Shown here: one piece after another, positions 38,601 through 47,223 of the stretch
Numbering within the stretch: the stretch's first letter is position 1
Layout of the letters: each line of letters starts with the position of its first letter
DNA from: Ningiella ruwaisensis
GTDB taxonomy: Bacteria > Pseudomonadota > Gammaproteobacteria > Enterobacterales > Alteromonadaceae
NCBI RefSeq assembly: GCF_004798935.1
Contig: NZ_RAHT01000005.1
Coordinates: forward strand, 1 to 64,000
Reading direction: 5' to 3'
DNA: 64,000 nucleotides
Position numbers and translations under genes: made by a program
The notes under the pieces: model-generated
What the model was told of the DNA's origin: nothing
Database searches by the model: none
What the model saw: the letters and a program-made list of their open reading frames with translations, nothing else

Positions 38601-38733
38601 GGCAATGGGTACCTTTTTAACGCTTGGCGTTGCGCCGGTTTTATATTGCTTGATGTTTGACATTAAAGCCAAACATGAAGCCTTGTCTGACACAACCATT
38701 GCAATTCCTACTGCATCACAAGAGGGACAATAA
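35611..38733 (+). CDS. RND efflux permease, HAE1-like
   Basis: 1040 aa proton-driven exporter of the AcrB type. Twelve membrane segments in two halves; first helix STVFLTVVLLMAFGLYSYFNLP, PAREDPSI after it, and a helix-4-like segment LVISLGLLVDNGIVIAEDFKRRL near 393-414, where acidic residues of the proton relay lie. The second half has GLYALLGIIINNAIVLVDRI near 923-942. Substrates are not predictable. The next gene starts right after the stop codon, so the adaptor, pump and outer-membrane factor are one operon. Confidence 0.92.
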   Translation: MHFGQRMFEFRSTVFLTVVLLMAFGLYSYFNLPAREDPSITIRVATVTASNPNMSAERMELLVTKTLEEVIREQGEVEEVTSITQPGLSIIKVEIQSKYFQLEQIWDDIRDRMATIQKDLPPGTSTPVLNDDFGNVAAATIALQSDDYSMAEQFDMAQYLRDKLYQIPNTKTIDILGAQPERVYIQLSNTKFSTLGISPRDIQQSLSQQNIIEGGGQLDTGVTSYILQASGTFKSLEDIQDTLIAVPNQNIIVALKDVAHVYKDYIEPPSRRTYFNGKPAIMLALTMVPGNSVLDYGKEANMQIEELRSQLPAGYTLSIATFQSDQVADAVFGVTSNVIQTLFIVLAVVIFFLGLRTGLIVGAIVPSVMLITIAIMGFFEINLQRMSLATLVISLGLLVDNGIVIAEDFKRRLDEGEERKDALGITVKELALPLLSSTLTTILVFLPLMLAEHESGEYTRTISQVVLISLATSWVLAMTLTPVLCTLFIKAPEKSSKPGRFRQFGIDSFDYLNKLYANILYRLLKFRRSFLAVMLLLFIAAIGALQLVPQNFFPNSDRSQLLIYFDLPAGVTETQTDKELQAIFAFLDDDDKWPEIESTAGYTGFGGPRFVLSLAPIDPAPNRGFAVLNIDRFENVDPVKLRLRKSLAERFPQVKAQVTNMFLGPSDPTIFEVEVSGPDAWVVFDTANKVKGLLSQQAGAVDIRSDWENRALKYVIDVEQAKAKRAGISTADINQALKRHFNGQILTHFYDGDDVYPIMLRAPAKERDSVNNLKNISVFSSLTNDSVLLSQVAKIRPENEYVRIARVDAMRTATVSARNDYITAQDWAPIMEKELDKIRQTLPVGHSIDLSGIVVTSEEGRAALAANMPLCLALVLILLVAQFNGFKRPFIIILTLPLMLIGAVIGLHVMRADFGFMVILGLYALLGIIINNAIVLVDRIDIERKTEDSVEAVIKASVMRLRPIIMTTITTILGLLPLIISVDPLFYGLAVVLAFGLAMGTFLTLGVAPVLYCLMFDIKAKHEALSDTTIAIPTASQEGQ

Positions 38734-40203
38734 ATGCGCATAGTTAAATTATCATTATTTGTTGGCGCACTAGCGAGCGCTTCGTGCAGCTCACTCGCGC
38801 CAGAATATAGCCAGCCCAAATCATTAAGTGAAGATCAACAGTGGAGCGATTTAACAAATATGTATGCATATACAACTACATCATCCACCCTGCGTTGGTG
38901 GACAAAATTTCAAGACGAACAGCTCAGTGAGCTATTGGCTCGCGCGTCAGGCGCTAATTTCGATGTTAAAGAGGCTTACTTACGGATAAACGAAGCAAAA
39001 TCTCGTTTTCGAATAGAGACGGGAAGAAAGCTTCCTGAAGTTACTGCTGGCGGTGGTGCTTCGCGCATTCAATCGAGTGAAAATGGTCAAATCCCCTTGG
39101 GTCAATTACCCGGGGCGCAAACTTTAGGCAACTTCTATGATCTAGGATTATCGGCAAGTTGGGAGCCAGACCTTTTTGGTCGACTTGAAAGCGCAATTAA
39201 TGCTGCTGATGCGCGCCTAGCAATGAGTCGTCACGATTACGAGAGTGTGATGATCGCTCTTCATGCTCAGGTAGCAACAACGTATTTCGAAACTAAACTT
39301 TTATTTAATCAACTGCAGTTGACTCATGAAAGGGTGAAGATACAACAGCGCCGACTGAAACTACAAAAACTGTCAATCAGCACAGGCGCGCTACCAAAAT
39401 CAGCATTGTTAAAAGAACAGTCTGCTCTTGATGACTTGCAATCGCAGCTCAGCGTGTTAGAGGCTGCAATTAATCAAAGCCGCAATCGGCTCGCTGTATT
39501 GGTAGGCGAGACACCAAATGAGTTTTTAAAGCACTTTCAACTCACAAACAACATTGAGTTTGCCGACACGATGGTTCCCATCGGTCTGCCTTCTGACCTT
39601 CTAAAAAGACGTCCGGATATAAAACGTGCTGAACGGGAACTGACAGCTCAGACTGCGGAAGTAGGTATTGCTAGAGCCAATCTTTTTCCACGTTTTTCTC
39701 TTACAGGAGATGTTGGCTTTGAGGCGACGGATTTTTCCGACTTGTTCGATTCGGACTCTTTTACCTGGTCTTTGGGCGGCATGTTAAATTTTACCGTTCC
39801 GTTGCTTTCCGGACAGCGCTTGAACGAGCAGTTAACAATCGCTGAAAGTGAACAAAAGCGAGCCGAACTCAGGTATCAACACGTAATAGTTAAAAGCATA
39901 CAAGAAGTTGAAACGACATTAATAGATTACGTTGAAAATAAACGCGCACTAAAGCACCAACAGCGAAAATTGAAACGACAAAAGCAAAGTCTTGAATATG
40001 CAAACCTCCGTTTTCAGTCTGGACATACAAGCTTTTACACGGTTATAGAGGAAAAAGAGGGCAACATTGCTAGTCAGCTTGCGGTGCTCGACAGACAAGC
40101 TGACGTGATTCGAAGTGTTATCGCTTTATATCTGGCGCTTGGCGGAGATTTGTCCTTAGCGCAAACTACAGAAAATCAACGCGATCCGCTGGAAGAGAGC
40201 TAA
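38734..40203 (+). CDS. RND outer-membrane factor lipoprotein (NodT/OprM type)
   Basis: 489 aa. Lipobox ASASC (C at 19), then two tandem outer-membrane-efflux domains, with the repeated GLSASWEPDLFGR near 135 and the LLKRRPDIKRAERELTAQTAEVGIARANLFP motif near 289-319 (read in pieces). It forms the TolC-like trimeric channel for the pump. ATG follows the permease stop directly; GAGGGA lies inside the permease gene. A small secreted-protein gene follows after 3 bases. Confidence 0.92.
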   Translation: MRIVKLSLFVGALASASCSSLAPEYSQPKSLSEDQQWSDLTNMYAYTTTSSTLRWWTKFQDEQLSELLARASGANFDVKEAYLRINEAKSRFRIETGRKLPEVTAGGGASRIQSSENGQIPLGQLPGAQTLGNFYDLGLSASWEPDLFGRLESAINAADARLAMSRHDYESVMIALHAQVATTYFETKLLFNQLQLTHERVKIQQRRLKLQKLSISTGALPKSALLKEQSALDDLQSQLSVLEAAINQSRNRLAVLVGETPNEFLKHFQLTNNIEFADTMVPIGLPSDLLKRRPDIKRAERELTAQTAEVGIARANLFPRFSLTGDVGFEATDFSDLFDSDSFTWSLGGMLNFTVPLLSGQRLNEQLTIAESEQKRAELRYQHVIVKSIQEVETTLIDYVENKRALKHQQRKLKRQKQSLEYANLRFQSGHTSFYTVIEEKEGNIASQLAVLDRQADVIRSVIALYLALGGDLSLAQTTENQRDPLEES

Positions 40204-40206
40204 GGT

Positions 40207-40668
40207 ATGAAACGACGCTTTCATAACTCAATACAACGCTTCTTACGTCGCTACTTACTATTGGTAATAATTATTACCTCGCACACAACAGTCTTTGGTG
40301 ATGTGCAAGCCGAAACGTTTGCCTATCAGTATGATGAGCGTATTCCAAACCTGGACGCAACAAAGATATTTAACCCTTACGAAATTTATCCCAAAGTGAG
40401 TGACTTTGAAGTTTTAAGCATCATTCCGATGAGCAATGAAATTGGACAGCGTGCTGCAATTGTCGAACTGGCAAATAAAAGCGCTGGCACCCGTTTCTTG
40501 GTTGAATCGCACTTATTGGGAATATTTGCTGACGGCACGCGACAAACGCCTTTAAATTTCAAAAAGAGCCTGAAATTTGCCGGCAATGAAATATTGATTA
40601 TCACCTTAGAGTTTGGACAGTATCCTTTCCCGCTAGTCGCTTTAGTCGGACACGAAAATATCAAGTAG
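40207..40668 (+). CDS. Small exported protein, last gene of RND operon, unknown
   Basis: 153 aa. Basic start (KRRFHNSIQRFLRRY) and a hydrophobic LLLVIIITSHTTVFG, likely a signal peptide cut near 32. The mature part is about 120 residues with alternating beta-type sequence (RAAIVELANKSAGTRFLVESHLLG...; EILIITLEFGQYPFPLVALVG). No cysteines and no recognised domain. AAGG before ATG; it begins 3 bases after the outer-membrane-factor stop, so it is translated with the efflux unit and may be a periplasmic accessory. Confidence 0.65.
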   Translation: MKRRFHNSIQRFLRRYLLLVIIITSHTTVFGDVQAETFAYQYDERIPNLDATKIFNPYEIYPKVSDFEVLSIIPMSNEIGQRAAIVELANKSAGTRFLVESHLLGIFADGTRQTPLNFKKSLKFAGNEILIITLEFGQYPFPLVALVGHENIK

Positions 40669-40757
40669 TTTGATGCACTTTATCCTGTACCAACAAACAC
40701 CAGCGGCCTATAACGTTCGCCCAAACAAATAAAGTCTAGCTCGCTCGACTGCTTAAC

Positions 40758-42164
40758 TCACCCTCTCGTTGTTTCAGCATCCTGCAGATTTCGCAAAAAA
40801 ATGCCAAATTCACTGGCTGTAGCTATTTCTGGGAGTTTTAGTTTGACTATGTAACCAGATCCAGGTGCCATCCTAACTGACTCTTCTTGTTTATCGTACA
40901 TCTCATGCAAGCGAAAAGTGCAATTCCCCTGTGGCGACATGTATTCTAACGAATCTCCAACACTAAAACGGTTTTTCACTTCAACTACAACATGCGAATC
41001 GTTTAATACTTCAATTACTTCACCCACCAGCTTTTGCTTGTCTGAAACAGAAGCGCCGGTTTCGTAATTTTGATACATATCGTGCGTATGTCTTCGCAAA
41101 AATCCTTCTGTGTAGCCTCGGTTTGCCAGTTTATCAAGCTCATACAGGTACTCGGGCGAAAAGGCGATACCTGCCTTAGCATCTTCAATCACCTGACGAT
41201 AAACTTGTGCTGTCCGTGCACAATAGTAAAAGGATTTAGTGCGGCCCTCTATTTTAAGTGAATCAATGCCCATCTTACTTAATGCATGCACATGTTGAAC
41301 CGCTCGTAAATCGCGCGAGTTCATAATATAGGTGCCATGTTCGTCTTCAAATGCTGGCATCGGATCATTCGGTCGCATTCTTTCTGTAATTAAATACGCA
41401 TCTTTTGCACTAGCGCCAAGGCCCAGAGTCGGAGCAGTAGCCTTGGCTTTCGGCGCGCAGTGTGCACTATTGTTTTGCGCGCTATTGTTTTGAGCATTAG
41501 TAGTTTGATCATAATGATTTAGAGATATAAAGTTACCGGCATCATCTTGCTCGGCTTTTTGCGTATGATAACTCCATCGGCAGGCGTTGGTGCAGGAACC
41601 TTGGTTAGGATCGCGTTTATTCATATAGCCTGAAAGCAAACATCGCCCAGAATAAGCCATACACAAAGCACCGTGCACAAATACTTCAAGCTCGGTATCC
41701 GGGCACTGCTGGCGAATTTCTTCAATTTCAGCTAAACCAAGTTCGCGCGACAGTATTACGCGTTTTATGCCTTGCTTTGCCCAAAATTTTACGCTGGCAT
41801 AATTAACAGCATTTGCCTGAACAGAGAGATGAATGCACTGCTGTGGAAAGGCGTCTTGCACCATCATTATCAAACCCGGATCAGACATGATCAAAGCATC
41901 AGGTTTTAAAGCGATTACGGGGGCCAAATCCTGTATGTAGGTTTTAAGTTTACTGTTGTGCGGCGCAATATTGCTCACAACATAAAACTGCTTTTGCTGC
42001 TGGTGTGCTTCGTGAATACCTATGGCAAGATTATCTAAGGTAAATTCATTATTGCGCACACGCAACGAGTATCGGGGTTGTCCGGCGTAAACTGCATCTG
42101 CGCCATAGGCGAATGCATAGCGCATGTTTTTTAAACTGCCAGCAGGCGATAGTAACTCAGGCAT
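40758..42164 (-). CDS. trhP: tRNA hydroxylation protein TrhP (YegQ), peptidase U32 family
   Basis: 468 aa. TrhP takes part in making 5-hydroxyuridine at tRNA position 34, which leads to cmo5U/mo5U. The sequence tracks E. coli YegQ: ELLSPAGSLKNMRYAFAYGADAVYAG at the start, HGALCMAYSGRCLLS with the Fe-S-type cysteines near 166-175, NQGSCTNACRW near 188, KIEGRTKSFYYCARTAQVYR near 308 and GYTEGFLRRHTHD near 351. Between about 212 and 245 there is a longer low-complexity loop with AQNNSAQNNSAH, absent from E. coli. The ribosome site is weak (ACTAGAAA). Single gene. Confidence 0.9.
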   Translation of the reverse strand: MPELLSPAGSLKNMRYAFAYGADAVYAGQPRYSLRVRNNEFTLDNLAIGIHEAHQQQKQFYVVSNIAPHNSKLKTYIQDLAPVIALKPDALIMSDPGLIMMVQDAFPQQCIHLSVQANAVNYASVKFWAKQGIKRVILSRELGLAEIEEIRQQCPDTELEVFVHGALCMAYSGRCLLSGYMNKRDPNQGSCTNACRWSYHTQKAEQDDAGNFISLNHYDQTTNAQNNSAQNNSAHCAPKAKATAPTLGLGASAKDAYLITERMRPNDPMPAFEDEHGTYIMNSRDLRAVQHVHALSKMGIDSLKIEGRTKSFYYCARTAQVYRQVIEDAKAGIAFSPEYLYELDKLANRGYTEGFLRRHTHDMYQNYETGASVSDKQKLVGEVIEVLNDSHVVVEVKNRFSVGDSLEYMSPQGNCTFRLHEMYDKQEESVRMAPGSGYIVKLKLPEIATASEFGIFLRNLQDAETTRG

Positions 42165-42281
42165 ATTTTCTAGTTTTTCTGTACTGTAAAAAAGCGCAGA
42201 ATAATAGCAGGCAACTTCGGCTTTTTATTTGACCAAGATCACTACATTTGAACCTTTGGATAAGTTATGGCTTGCGCAAGC

Positions 42282-43673
42282 TCAGCTTTTTAATTGATGC
42301 CCCTTCAGAGCATAAAACAAAATAAAGGCATAGCAAGGCACTAAAAGCCAATAAGCGCTTTGTGGTGTGAAGGCCTCCGATAACTTACCGTATACCACCG
42401 GCAGAATTGCGCCTCCTGAGATCCCCATGATTAGTAGCGCTGAGCCGCGCGCGGTGAGCTGGCCAAGCCCAGCAAGCGCAAGGGGCCAAACTGCCGGCCA
42501 AACCATCGCGTTGGCAAAACCCAATACCGCCAAAATAGCCACACTGTTTGGCACAACCGCAATACCTGACCATCCCCAAAGCGCAGACGCTAACGCTGTG
42601 CTTTGATTATCAGCAAATATCAAGGCTATAGACAAAACTAATCCTAAAATGGCTGATACGCTAAGTGCCTGCACTTGCGATATAACGCGCGGAATTAGGA
42701 GCAAACCCATTACATAGCCAATCATCATAAAAGCCATTGTGTAGGAGGTAAGTGAAGTGGCGTTTGCAACACCTAGTTGTGAGCCATATAAACCGATAGT
42801 ATCCCCTGCAATAACCTCAACACCCACATAGAAAAATAATGCTACAACACCTAATAAAAGATGTGGGTATTGCCACAGCGTTTTCGCTGCTGCAGTTCCT
42901 GAAGATTCAGAAAGTAACGCAGTTGCATCTATTTGCTCTTCACCTTCCATCGTAAGCTCGGGCAATTTGGAAAAATGCAGTAAAATCGCCAGTACGAATA
43001 AAACCAAAGCCATGCCAACATAAGGCTGTATTAAAGCATTAGACAAAGCTTCAATTTTTTCTGCGCGCGCGGCTTCACTTAGCGTCGCCATAAATTGCGC
43101 GTTAACACCCTTAAAGTCTTTAAGCACTAATGCAGTAAATACAATCGGCGCTAAGAAGCCCGCAAATTTATTGAGTATGCCCATGATCGATATGCGCACA
43201 GCAGCGGTATTTTCTGGGCCAATTTTTACCACATAGGGGTTAGAAGCCGTTTGTAAAATGGTAAGTCCCGAACCCATTACAAACTGCGCAAGCAGAAACA
43301 AACTAAATTCACGCGTGCTTGCTGCCGGAATAAACAATAAGCAACCAAGGCCAATTAACACAAGGCCAAGCGACATCGCTTTTTTGTACCCAACTTTATC
43401 CAGCAAAAATGACATTGGTAGTGCCATTACCACATATGCTATGTAAAACGAAAACGCGACAAAAAGTGCCTGGCTCTCTGTTAATTCGCATACGATTTGT
43501 AAAAAAGGAATGAGCGCGCCATTTAACCAGGTAACAAACCCAAAAATAAAGAACAGTGCGCCTATGATGGTCATTGGCACTACTACTGAACCAGAGACTG
43601 AACCAGAGACTGAACCAGAGACTGAACCAGAACCTTTACTGGAAAACTTTGAGTCTGCTTGCTCAGTTTTCAT
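42282..43673 (-). CDS. nagP: N-acetylglucosamine transporter NagP (FucP-type MFS)
   Basis: 463 aa, twelve membrane segments. The FucP/glucose-galactose porter motif FFIFGFVTWLNGALIPFLQ near 41-59 is followed by FYIAYVVMALPMSFLLDKVGYKK. Its place upstream-coupled to nagA identifies it as the NagP porter known from Shewanella and relatives, which imports GlcNAc with H+. The first 30 residues include the low-complexity repeat SGSV x4 before the first helix. AAGGACAGG site; the ATG overlaps the nagA stop by four bases, so translation is coupled. Last gene of the nag unit. Confidence 0.85.
   Translation of the reverse strand: MKTEQADSKFSSKGSGSVSGSVSGSVSGSVVVPMTIIGALFFIFGFVTWLNGALIPFLQIVCELTESQALFVAFSFYIAYVVMALPMSFLLDKVGYKKAMSLGLVLIGLGCLLFIPAASTREFSLFLLAQFVMGSGLTILQTASNPYVVKIGPENTAAVRISIMGILNKFAGFLAPIVFTALVLKDFKGVNAQFMATLSEAARAEKIEALSNALIQPYVGMALVLFVLAILLHFSKLPELTMEGEEQIDATALLSESSGTAAAKTLWQYPHLLLGVVALFFYVGVEVIAGDTIGLYGSQLGVANATSLTSYTMAFMMIGYVMGLLLIPRVISQVQALSVSAILGLVLSIALIFADNQSTALASALWGWSGIAVVPNSVAILAVLGFANAMVWPAVWPLALAGLGQLTARGSALLIMGISGGAILPVVYGKLSEAFTPQSAYWLLVPCYAFILFYALKGHQLKS
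43585..43632 (-). repeat. Four 12-base tandem repeats in nagP
   Basis: The unit ACTGAACCAGAG (plus strand) occurs four times head to tail; only the last base of the fourth copy differs. It encodes SGSV units in the N-terminal cytosolic tail of the transporter. Twelve bases keep the frame, so copy-number change would alter the tail length and not switch the gene off. Confidence 0.9.
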
Positions 43674-44839
43674 TGCCTGTCCTTGAGATCTGGCTGAGGA
43701 TTTGAGTCAAATACACATTCGCCAGCAATATAAGTTTGCTTAATGAGACAATCTTCGTCCATTAGAACAAAGTCAGCATCTGCCCCTTCGATTATCGAGC
43801 CTTTCGTGCTGTTAAGGCCTAAAAAATGTGCGGGCGTTGTAGACGCCATCTTTAATGCATGAGACAAATCGACGCCAACGGTTCGATAGGAATTTCTAAC
43901 TGCGCTTGCCATATCTAATGCCGAACCGGCAAGCGTACCATTTTCCAGGATAAGTCGATTGCCATCTCGATGTATCTTCTCATTGTTAAACACAAGTTCG
44001 TTGTGCTTAGCACCTACATGGGACATTGCGTCTGTTACTAACATAACGCGCTGCGAACCTTTGGCTTTTATTGCCAACTGGCAGGCGTACTTATCAACAT
44101 GCTCCAAATCTACAATTAATCCTGCGTAGGCATCGTCACGCAAAAGTGCGGCACCTACCATTCCAGCTGCGCGACTGTGTAGAGGTGACATGGCATTATA
44201 AAGGTGTGTAAAGCCAGTGGCGCCCGCATCTAACGCGTTCATAGCCTGTTCGACTTCTGCGTTTGAATGCCCTAGACATACCACTACGTTTTGTTCTGTA
44301 AGTTGTTTAATGACATCCAGGCTGACTTGCTCAGGCGCTAATGTCACACATACAATGCCTAGATCCTTTCTGAGAAAAAGCGCCATTTCAGCTTCAGAGA
44401 TAGGCCTAATGGCTGATTCAGGGTGAATACCTTTTTTAGCTGAACACAAGTGTGGGCCTTCAAAGTGTATGCCGATTATGCCTGCAACACCATTATGAAT
44501 TGCTTGTGCCGCAGCGTTTGCGGCTCTTTGCATAACGTCGATACTATCAGTAATGACGGTAGGCAACATTGCCGTGGTGCCAAACTGTTGATGAGCTTTA
44601 CTCATTGTAATCAAGGTAGACAAGTCTGGCGTATTGTTGAACAAGACCCCACCGCCACCATTTACTTGCACATCTATAAAGCCCGGAGCCACAACATCTG
44701 CACTTTTATCGATGCTTTCATGATTTTGAACATGCGATACTGCATTTTCTATCGACTTTATTTTACCCTTTTCAACACTAAGCAAAACGTTCTGTTGCCA
44801 GTTTTCACCATCAAAAAGCTTTGTCGCAAGTATTTGCAT
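43670..44839 (-). CDS. nagA: N-acetylglucosamine-6-phosphate deacetylase NagA
   Basis: 389 aa amidohydrolase that converts GlcNAc-6-P to GlcN-6-P and acetate. Metal and substrate motifs: APGFIDVQVNGGGG near 50-63, IHFEGPH near 122-128, CLGHSNA near 190, ATGFTHLYNAMSPL near 206-219 and the catalytic aspartate in VTDAMSH near 266. Full family length. Middle gene of nagB-II-nagA-nagP (transcribed from high to low coordinates), 103 bases after nagB-II. Confidence 0.92.
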   Translation of the reverse strand: MQILATKLFDGENWQQNVLLSVEKGKIKSIENAVSHVQNHESIDKSADVVAPGFIDVQVNGGGGVLFNNTPDLSTLITMSKAHQQFGTTAMLPTVITDSIDVMQRAANAAAQAIHNGVAGIIGIHFEGPHLCSAKKGIHPESAIRPISEAEMALFLRKDLGIVCVTLAPEQVSLDVIKQLTEQNVVVCLGHSNAEVEQAMNALDAGATGFTHLYNAMSPLHSRAAGMVGAALLRDDAYAGLIVDLEHVDKYACQLAIKAKGSQRVMLVTDAMSHVGAKHNELVFNNEKIHRDGNRLILENGTLAGSALDMASAVRNSYRTVGVDLSHALKMASTTPAHFLGLNSTKGSIIEGADADFVLMDEDCLIKQTYIAGECVFDSNPQPDLKDRQ

Positions 44840-44942
44840 ATTGTTCTCTAATTTTCACAGACTATCTTAACTGCATTTAGCTGCGTTATTGTTAAGATCT
44901 ATTGTTTAAATCTATATCTTACTTATTGCTTTTGCGCCACCA

Positions 44943-45941
44943 CTACAAGGTTTTGGTCACTTTGTTGAGACCGGCAGGACTATCTGGATCAAAACCCATT
45001 TGAATAGCCAAATGCTCAATATCCAAGTAAAAACGTTGCATGGTAAGTAAAGGTAAAAGTCGATAATGCAATTCACAATTGCGTAAATGAATAGCGTGCG
45101 GCTTTAAGCCTCGCGAGCGCAAATCTGACAAGACTCCATTATGAGATTCAAAAGACTCATCCTCAACCGCTACGTCTAACACACACAATGGTTTGTTAGC
45201 CAATGCGACTGGCCCGTGCAAAAACTCTGCACTACTAAACGCTTCTGCGTGAATGCTGCATACTTCTTTAAGCTTGAGCGCTATTTCTTTGCTAATTGCA
45301 AAGCCAAATCCTCTGCCAAGCACAATGCAATGGCTTAAATTTTTGACGTGTTCCAGTCTTAGTTTGGCCTCTCCTTTTTGTGCCTGGAGCATGGCATTTG
45401 GGAGGGCCGCAAGCGCCTCGAGTAGCTTTTTATCTTCTTTCCAATATGCAATCAGTTGCAATGCAGCGCTTAAAGTTGCCAGATAGCTTTTTGTAGCAGC
45501 GACCGCTTTTTCACTTCCAGCGTGTAAGCAAATTTCGGCTGCAACGACTGCTGACAAGGGCGAATTAGGGGTATTGATTAAGCCGACAGTGAACGCGCCC
45601 GCCTCTTTTGCAGCTTTAGTCTGTTCAATAATATCTGGAGAAGCACCTGACTGTGAAATAACCAGTACCAATGCTCGCTTTAAATTTATGCGTTGTTTAA
45701 AAATGCTGAAAACAGAAGGTGCTGCTGAGGAAACAGCAATCCCCAGTTCTACCTCAATTAAATATTTAGCAAATACACCCGCATGGTCGGAAGAGCCGCG
45801 ACCAATGATGTATACGAACTCCGGATCAAATGCGCAAATATCATTCGCTACGCGCCTGCATACGGTTGCATTACTTGTAAGTTGTTTAGCAATAACTTCC
45901 GGTGCAGATAGCGCCTCTGCTCGCATTAATGTATTGGCCAT
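44943..45941 (-). CDS. nagB-II: Glucosamine-6-phosphate deaminase, SIS type (NagB-II)
   Basis: 332 aa with two SIS domains. It replaces classical NagB and makes fructose-6-P and ammonia from GlcN-6-P. Motifs: VYIIGRGSSDHAGVFAKYLIE near 47, VISQSGASPDI near 95, KSYLATLSAALQ and the EFLHGPVALA segment near 240, as in GlmS-like isomerase domains but without the glutaminase half. ATG 45941 has GGGAGGA upstream. The frame is open to 46073, which would add 44 residues unlike the family. First gene of the nag unit. Confidence 0.88.
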   Translation of the reverse strand: MANTLMRAEALSAPEVIAKQLTSNATVCRRVANDICAFDPEFVYIIGRGSSDHAGVFAKYLIEVELGIAVSSAAPSVFSIFKQRINLKRALVLVISQSGASPDIIEQTKAAKEAGAFTVGLINTPNSPLSAVVAAEICLHAGSEKAVAATKSYLATLSAALQLIAYWKEDKKLLEALAALPNAMLQAQKGEAKLRLEHVKNLSHCIVLGRGFGFAISKEIALKLKEVCSIHAEAFSSAEFLHGPVALANKPLCVLDVAVEDESFESHNGVLSDLRSRGLKPHAIHLRNCELHYRLLPLLTMQRFYLDIEHLAIQMGFDPDSPAGLNKVTKTL

Positions 45942-46103
45942 GATCCTCCCATTTTTGGTGTCTTTAGCGCATCGTTGTATGATTCTATTCATATTTCTAT
46001 AACATAGCACGGCATTAATTGAGTAAACTACAAAAGACTGAGTAATTAACCTCAACTTGCGATACTCAATCAAGGCGCATTCTCTTAAGTTACAGGAATA
46101 AAC

Positions 46104-46988
46104 ATGTTTGATAGCTACATTGGCATTGACTGGTCTGGTGCAAAAAGCCCCTTGAAGTCCAACGCAATCGCAATGGCTAGCTGTGACAATATTATAGACT
46201 CCAAGCCTTGTTTCGATAGTAAAAAAAAATCCAGAAGCGATGTTTTTGCCGTTTTAAGAGACTACGCCAATGACAAAAAACGTACACTAGCAGGCATTGA
46301 TTGCAACTTTGGCTATTGTATTGATGTTGGACACAAGCAGTTTGGTAAAAATGCCCATTTCAATACGCTATGGCAAACCGTTGATGCGCTTAATCACGGC
46401 CACGACAATTTTTTTGCAGGCGAATTTTGGACCCACCCTGAATATGGCCGCGCATTTTGGACGCAAGGTAAACAGCCAGAGTGGTTCGATTTGCATGCAT
46501 TAAGACGACAAACCGAAATAAAGGCCCATCTGCAAGGATTAGGCACGCCCGAAAGTCCTTTCAAACTGATTGGCGCTAAACAGGTGGGCAAAGGTGGCTT
46601 GGCGGGCATGCGAATGATTGCTGAGTTAAAGCGTGAGTTTCCCAAAAAGGTGTGCGTCTGGCCCTTCGATATAGACCATTTTCACAGCGCTTCGCTAGTC
46701 ATTACTGAGATTTATCCTCGATTATTCATCCGACACGCAGGTTTTGGAAATGAAAAAGTCAGAACTGAAGCTCAGCTAAATACCATTTTGCAGCATTTTG
46801 GCGTTGATTGCAGACAGACTTATAGCTCGGATGCGAGTGACTCAGGCATAAGCGATCATTTAAGTGATGCCATTATCGCTAGCGCTGGATTGAGGTGGTT
46901 TTGTCAAAACGAGCGAGTGCTAGATATTAACAAACTACCAGAACAAGCACTAAGATTTGAAGGTTGGATATTTGGGGTAAAGCCCTAG
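46104..46988 (+). CDS. DUF429-like RNase H-fold protein, unknown
   Basis: 294 aa, soluble. Begins YIGIDWSGAKSP, an RNase H-fold first strand with an Asp, then AGIDCNFGY near 71, TEIYPRLF near 202 and SGISDHLSDAIIASAGLRWF near 249-268, which ends in an Asp. This D...D...E...D spacing resembles the DUF429 family of predicted nucleases. The substrate is unknown. AGGA before ATG. Divergent from nagB-II with 162 bases between the start codons; no functional link to the nag genes is evident. Confidence 0.7.
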   Translation: MFDSYIGIDWSGAKSPLKSNAIAMASCDNIIDSKPCFDSKKKSRSDVFAVLRDYANDKKRTLAGIDCNFGYCIDVGHKQFGKNAHFNTLWQTVDALNHGHDNFFAGEFWTHPEYGRAFWTQGKQPEWFDLHALRRQTEIKAHLQGLGTPESPFKLIGAKQVGKGGLAGMRMIAELKREFPKKVCVWPFDIDHFHSASLVITEIYPRLFIRHAGFGNEKVRTEAQLNTILQHFGVDCRQTYSSDASDSGISDHLSDAIIASAGLRWFCQNERVLDINKLPEQALRFEGWIFGVKP

Positions 46989-47223
46989 CGCGGCTCAGCC
47001 TAAAATGGGCATAAACACCTCACTTGTTTCCGGTTTACGCCAAGCAATAGCGGTTTTTACTAATATAATTAATCGAAGAATTATTTACTAATTGATTTTA
47101 TTATATTTTATTTTTGGCATATGAGATGCTTATCAAATGCTATTACATGCTTAGACTAAGCGGTGTAAAAACGCCGTGCCACAAAAGCAAGCCTAATAAA
47201 CGCTTCATAAAAAAGGAATAATA

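Noticed and set aside
43585-43632. Phase-variation switch in nagP
   Set aside because: The repeat unit is 12 bases, so copy-number changes keep the frame and cannot turn the gene on and off.
44865-44897. Inverted repeat TCTTAAC/GTTAAGA between nagB-II and nagA
   Set aside because: AT-rich, 19-base spacer, no T-run and no match to a NagR site that I can defend.
45942-46073. 44-residue N-terminal extension of NagB-II
   Set aside because: No ribosome site and not part of the SIS family; GGGAGGA lies just before ATG 45941.
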